From an uncultured Roseiflexaceae bacterium (GTDB lineage: Bacteria; Chloroflexota; Chloroflexia; Chloroflexales; Roseiflexaceae): DNA of 7,719 nt. The translations under genes and the position numbers were made by a program. The notes under the pieces were generated by a model, which was not told the DNA's origin, did no database searches, and saw nothing but the letters and a program-made list of their open reading frames with translations. Location: the NCBI GenBank assembly GCA_903932805.1, contig CAIZHO010000539.1, forward strand, positions 1-7,719, in the 5' to 3' direction. Positions 5,309 to 7,719 of this stretch are shown one piece after another. Position 1 is the first letter of the stretch. Each line of letters starts with the position of its first letter.

Positions 5309-7297
5309 TCACCCGTTCTGTTGGTGCAGATGGAGGATGCCTGCGCTCAACTCGGCGAGGCTGAGTTGGACACCGTTGGTCATGATGTCTGCGCCGGTGC
5401 GGGTCCCCAGCGCTCCGCGATCACGATCGGTGAGCGTGTAGCTCCCCGACGGATTGAGCCCACGCAGATGCAACAGGCGTTCGGGGTTTTCGCCGACTGC
5501 CCGATAAAAGAACAACACACTCTCGCGCTGATCGGGTGCAACTGCTTGGATGGCGTCCCAACCATGGCCGATCCGATCGATGTTGGCTTTGGGGGCCAGC
5601 AGGTGGATGATCTTGGCAGTGCGGATGAGGCCACGGTAGGCTTTGTACTCGGCGATGGCGGCTTTGGCGTCGGCATACTGGGTGCCGTCCCATTCGGTGA
5701 TGCGCTGCATAAAGATGAGCGGTCCGCCAAAGATGCTACTGCGCAGGGTGTAGGGCGTCGGATCGTCTTCGAAGTAGCGCACGCTGTAGCGCGGCGAAAA
5801 CGGGTACGACGCGCCGTAAATGCCCTGGCGGGTGGCGTATGCGCCGATGTTGTCGACCGTGATGCTGGTGTGGTACAGCCGTGCCATTTTGTAGGTCATC
5901 ATCATGCCGCCGTCTTCACAGTTTTCGAAGACGACATGTGGGTATTTGGCGCGCAGGGTGCCGATGACCACGTCGATGCCATGTTGCGAATTGGCGTAGT
6001 TGCTGTCGCCCGGGGTGTGCGTGTGATCGTCGCGCAGACAGCGTTTGACCATGTCTTCGCCGTCTTGGATGATGTAATTGATGCCGTGATGTTCGATCAA
6101 CGCCGAGACTTGCTCGATGATCCAGGTACGACACGGGTCATTACCGAAGCACAGCGTACCGGCTTGGTAGTAATCGTCGTAGGTGCTGGCCAGCCATTCG
6201 GGGTGCTGGCTGGCGATCGGGGCATCGGCGGCGCATTGTGCGATGGCGATGTGGACGCCGAAGCGCATGCCGTACGAGGCAGCCCGGGCGGCGATGGGGG
6301 CCAAGCCGTTGGGGAACTTGGCCGGATTGGGGCGCCAATCGCCGATGGTGTTGGCCCAGCCGAGGTCGAGAACAACGACTTCGATGCCCAGATCATGACA
6401 GCGGTCGATGACGGCGAGTTGTTGTGCTTCGTCTATTTCTTGGCCGTACTTCCACGAATTGTATTGCACCCACGGGTAGCGATCGTCGGGGTAGGTAGGA
6501 TGGACGTGCGCCTCGGCGAAGCGCTGCGTGACGTAGCCCGCCTCGTCCCAATCACCGTCGTAGTGGCCGAAGAAGACTGCCGGGATTTCGAATGTTGCTG
6601 CCGGCACCAGGTCGTGACACAAGGCGTCGATGGTGCTGGTGATGGTTGTCTGGGTGGCACTAGCTGCGGCGTGGATGCGACTCTTGCCGTTGAACTCGAT
6701 GCCGCAGACGATCCCCGGCCCAGAGGCGACGTGGAGATCATCGTAATCATGCGGCGGTGGTCGGAGCGCAAACCAGGCACAACTCGTGGCACCGTTGTAG
6801 TGCGACGGGTACGAGCCCATGCGGACTTCGATGGGGGTGCGACCCGGCCAGATTTGGCTCTGGTGCCGGCTGAAGTAATCGGTGCGATAGCTCCAGCTGA
6901 ATTGGTCGACATGGAACAAATAGAGCGGGGCCTGGTTGAGTGCGATGTCGAGTAGGCGACAATCCGTGATGCGTTGGGTCTGCCCGCCGGTGTTGGTGAG
7001 CAGGGCAGAGGTCCGCACAAACGGTTGGTCTGCGTACCCTTCGATACGCACCGTCGCCTGGAGTGTCGCGCTGGCGAGCAGGATGGTGCATGCGTCGGCA
7101 GTCGTGGCGCCGATGTGGGCGCTGTGCCACACAACGGGCGTGCCCGCTATTGCAATGGAGGCCAACGTACCCGCAGCCAACGGCATCCCAACGGTCTGTG
7201 GGGTCGAAGCGAAGCGCAGGGCACCGTCAGCAAACCAGATGTCGATCGAATGGAGCGGCAAGCGGAGCGTTGTGCGCGTCAGAACGGCAGATTGCAT
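5309..7297 (-). CDS. GH36-like alpha-galactosidase/alpha-glycosidase (clan GH-D)
   Basis: A 662-residue glycoside hydrolase with GH36 layout: an N-terminal beta-supersandwich (about 1-270), a TIM barrel (about 275-560) and a C-terminal beta domain. Barrel motifs are VLDLGW (309-314), GDW...KFPNGL (319-332), GMRFGVH (343-349) and HPEW (365-368). The expected nucleophile is D412 in YIIQDGED, at the KWDxNR position of typical alpha-galactosidases. The expected acid/base is D482 in ITVDNIG, matching the TSDNTD region. They are 70 residues apart, close to the usual spacing. The motifs around both differ clearly from textbook GH36 (QDGED for WDxN; ENCEDGG for ECASGG), so the sugar may not be galactose. 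No signal peptide is present, so it should act on an imported substrate. AAGGAGG, 4 bases before the ATG, fixes the start; the frame runs upstream to 7444 across the terminator, which I reject. Confidence 0.85.
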   Translation of the reverse strand: MQSAVLTRTTLRLPLHSIDIWFADGALRFASTPQTVGMPLAAGTLASIAIAGTPVVWHSAHIGATTADACTILLASATLQATVRIEGYADQPFVRTSALLTNTGGQTQRITDCRLLDIALNQAPLYLFHVDQFSWSYRTDYFSRHQSQIWPGRTPIEVRMGSYPSHYNGATSCAWFALRPPPHDYDDLHVASGPGIVCGIEFNGKSRIHAAASATQTTITSTIDALCHDLVPAATFEIPAVFFGHYDGDWDEAGYVTQRFAEAHVHPTYPDDRYPWVQYNSWKYGQEIDEAQQLAVIDRCHDLGIEVVVLDLGWANTIGDWRPNPAKFPNGLAPIAARAASYGMRFGVHIAIAQCAADAPIASQHPEWLASTYDDYYQAGTLCFGNDPCRTWIIEQVSALIEHHGINYIIQDGEDMVKRCLRDDHTHTPGDSNYANSQHGIDVVIGTLRAKYPHVVFENCEDGGMMMTYKMARLYHTSITVDNIGAYATRQGIYGASYPFSPRYSVRYFEDDPTPYTLRSSIFGGPLIFMQRITEWDGTQYADAKAAIAEYKAYRGLIRTAKIIHLLAPKANIDRIGHGWDAIQAVAPDQRESVLFFYRAVGENPERLLHLRGLNPSGSYTLTDRDRGALGTRTGADIMTNGVQLSLAELSAGILHLHQQNG

Positions 7298-7319
7298 GTG
7301 GCCTCCTTGTCGTGGAGAG

Positions 7320-7355
7320 AAAAACCACCCACGAATGCCTATCATTCGTGGGTGG
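7320..7355 (-). terminator. Intra-operon terminator/attenuator after the sugar-binding protein gene
   Basis: A perfect 13-bp inverted repeat, CCACCCACGAATG (7325-7337) against CATTCGTGGGTGG (7343-7355) with a 5-base loop, is followed on the minus strand by TTTTT (7320-7324). It starts 10 bases after the binding-protein stop and ends 22 bases before the glycosidase ATG. It probably terminates most transcripts, giving a high level of binding protein relative to the enzymes downstream. No T-run follows it in the plus direction. Confidence 0.85.
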
Positions 7356-7365
7356 AGCAGGACGA

Positions 7366-7719
7366 CTAGCCTTCGGCGAGGAGCTTGTTGGCCTTCTCGT
7401 CGATTTGCTTGCCGGCTTCTTCGGGGGTGATTTTGTTGTTCCACACCTGATCGAGCGTGGGCGAGATGACTTCGCCGAGGATCTGTTGGACCTTGGCGCT
7501 GTAGACGTCACCGATGCGGGCGCTGCCGATGGCATCCGACACCGACTTGAAGCCGGCCGGCATGCCCTTCAGGAATGCCTCGGAGTTGCGGGCGTCTGCA
7601 CGGATCGGAATCCAGTCGCCGGTGGCGGCCATTTCGGCCTGATACTCGGTGGCGCACCAGATGGCCCATGCCGTGGCGGCGTCGGATGCTTTGCCGTCTT
7701 TGGGGACGACCCAGCCGCC
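7366..7719 (-). CDS. ABC sugar transporter extracellular solute-binding protein (C-terminal part)
   Basis: The last 117 residues of a protein whose frame runs off the right edge at 7719. GGWVVPKDGK, then a helix with AWAIWCATEY, GDWIPIRADA, and a final helix ending NKLLAEG after ITPEEAGKQIDEKA match the C-terminal lobe of family 1 extracellular sugar-binding proteins. The alternating 'GGW-V-PK' strand and the closing 'EEA...' helix are typical. The N-terminal signal peptide or lipobox must lie outside the window. As the first visible gene of the minus-strand operon it links uptake of a sugar or glycoside to the intracellular glycosidase. No permease or ATPase gene lies downstream; they must be upstream or elsewhere. 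The stop is TAG at 7366-7368, followed directly by the terminator hairpin. Confidence 0.85.
   Translation of the reverse strand, partial: GGWVVPKDGKASDAATAWAIWCATEYQAEMAATGDWIPIRADARNSEAFLKGMPAGFKSVSDAIGSARIGDVYSAKVQQILGEVISPTLDQVWNNKITPEEAGKQIDEKANKLLAEG

Noticed and set aside
4360..5364. 334-residue plus-strand frame opposite the epimerase-like gene
   Set aside because: Antisense shadow of similar low complexity; the minus-strand frame has clear family motifs and operon spacing.
5321..6955. 544-residue open frame on the plus strand opposite the glycosidase gene
   Set aside because: It is a low-complexity antisense shadow rich in V, G, A and D, caused by codon bias of the real gene; it has no recognisable motif, while the minus-strand frame carries full GH36 motifs.

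Overview
The window looks like a bacterial chromosome of moderately high GC (about 60% in most genes). A member of the Chloroflexota is my best guess. The basis is an orphan ParA with a C-terminal zinc ribbon, GAATGAGG/GAATTAGG-type short tandem repeats, and a sugar-ABC plus IclR catabolic cluster. This is inference; no marker gene settles it. There are no RNA genes, insertion sequences or CRISPR repeats.

Left part (1-1708), all on the minus strand: an AT-rich phosphoribosyltransferase-like gene (9-647) lies downstream of a ParA-type ATPase fused to a zinc ribbon (731-1708). The phosphoribosyltransferase gene differs in base composition from everything else here and is probably a transferred accessory gene. 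A perfect 14-bp palindrome sits between the two.

Middle (1709-3539), plus strand: after a short repeat-bearing intergenic region comes the most remarkable gene of the window. It is an AhpD-like, peroxidase-related enzyme (1952-2545) whose reading frame is interrupted by one in-frame TGA at 2195-2197. The TGA falls exactly where the second cysteine of the family's CxxC active site belongs, homology resumes in the same frame directly after it, and a hairpin with the geometry of a bacterial SECIS element follows. I read it as a selenoprotein with a C-x-x-U active site, which automatic annotation would split into two fragments. A strong terminator follows, then an IclR-family regulator (2760-3539) with a consensus-like promoter.

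Right part (3551-7719), minus strand, convergent with the IclR gene: a sugar-utilisation operon. In transcription order it holds the C-terminal part of an ABC sugar-binding protein (cut by the window edge), a terminator/attenuator hairpin, a cytoplasmic GH36-like alpha-glycosidase, an aldose-1-epimerase-like mutarotase and an NAD-type short-chain dehydrogenase. The last three are packed with a 4-nt gap and a 1-nt overlap. The set suggests uptake of an oligosaccharide or glycoside, hydrolysis inside the cell, anomer interconversion and oxidation of the released sugar. The IclR protein is the natural candidate regulator.
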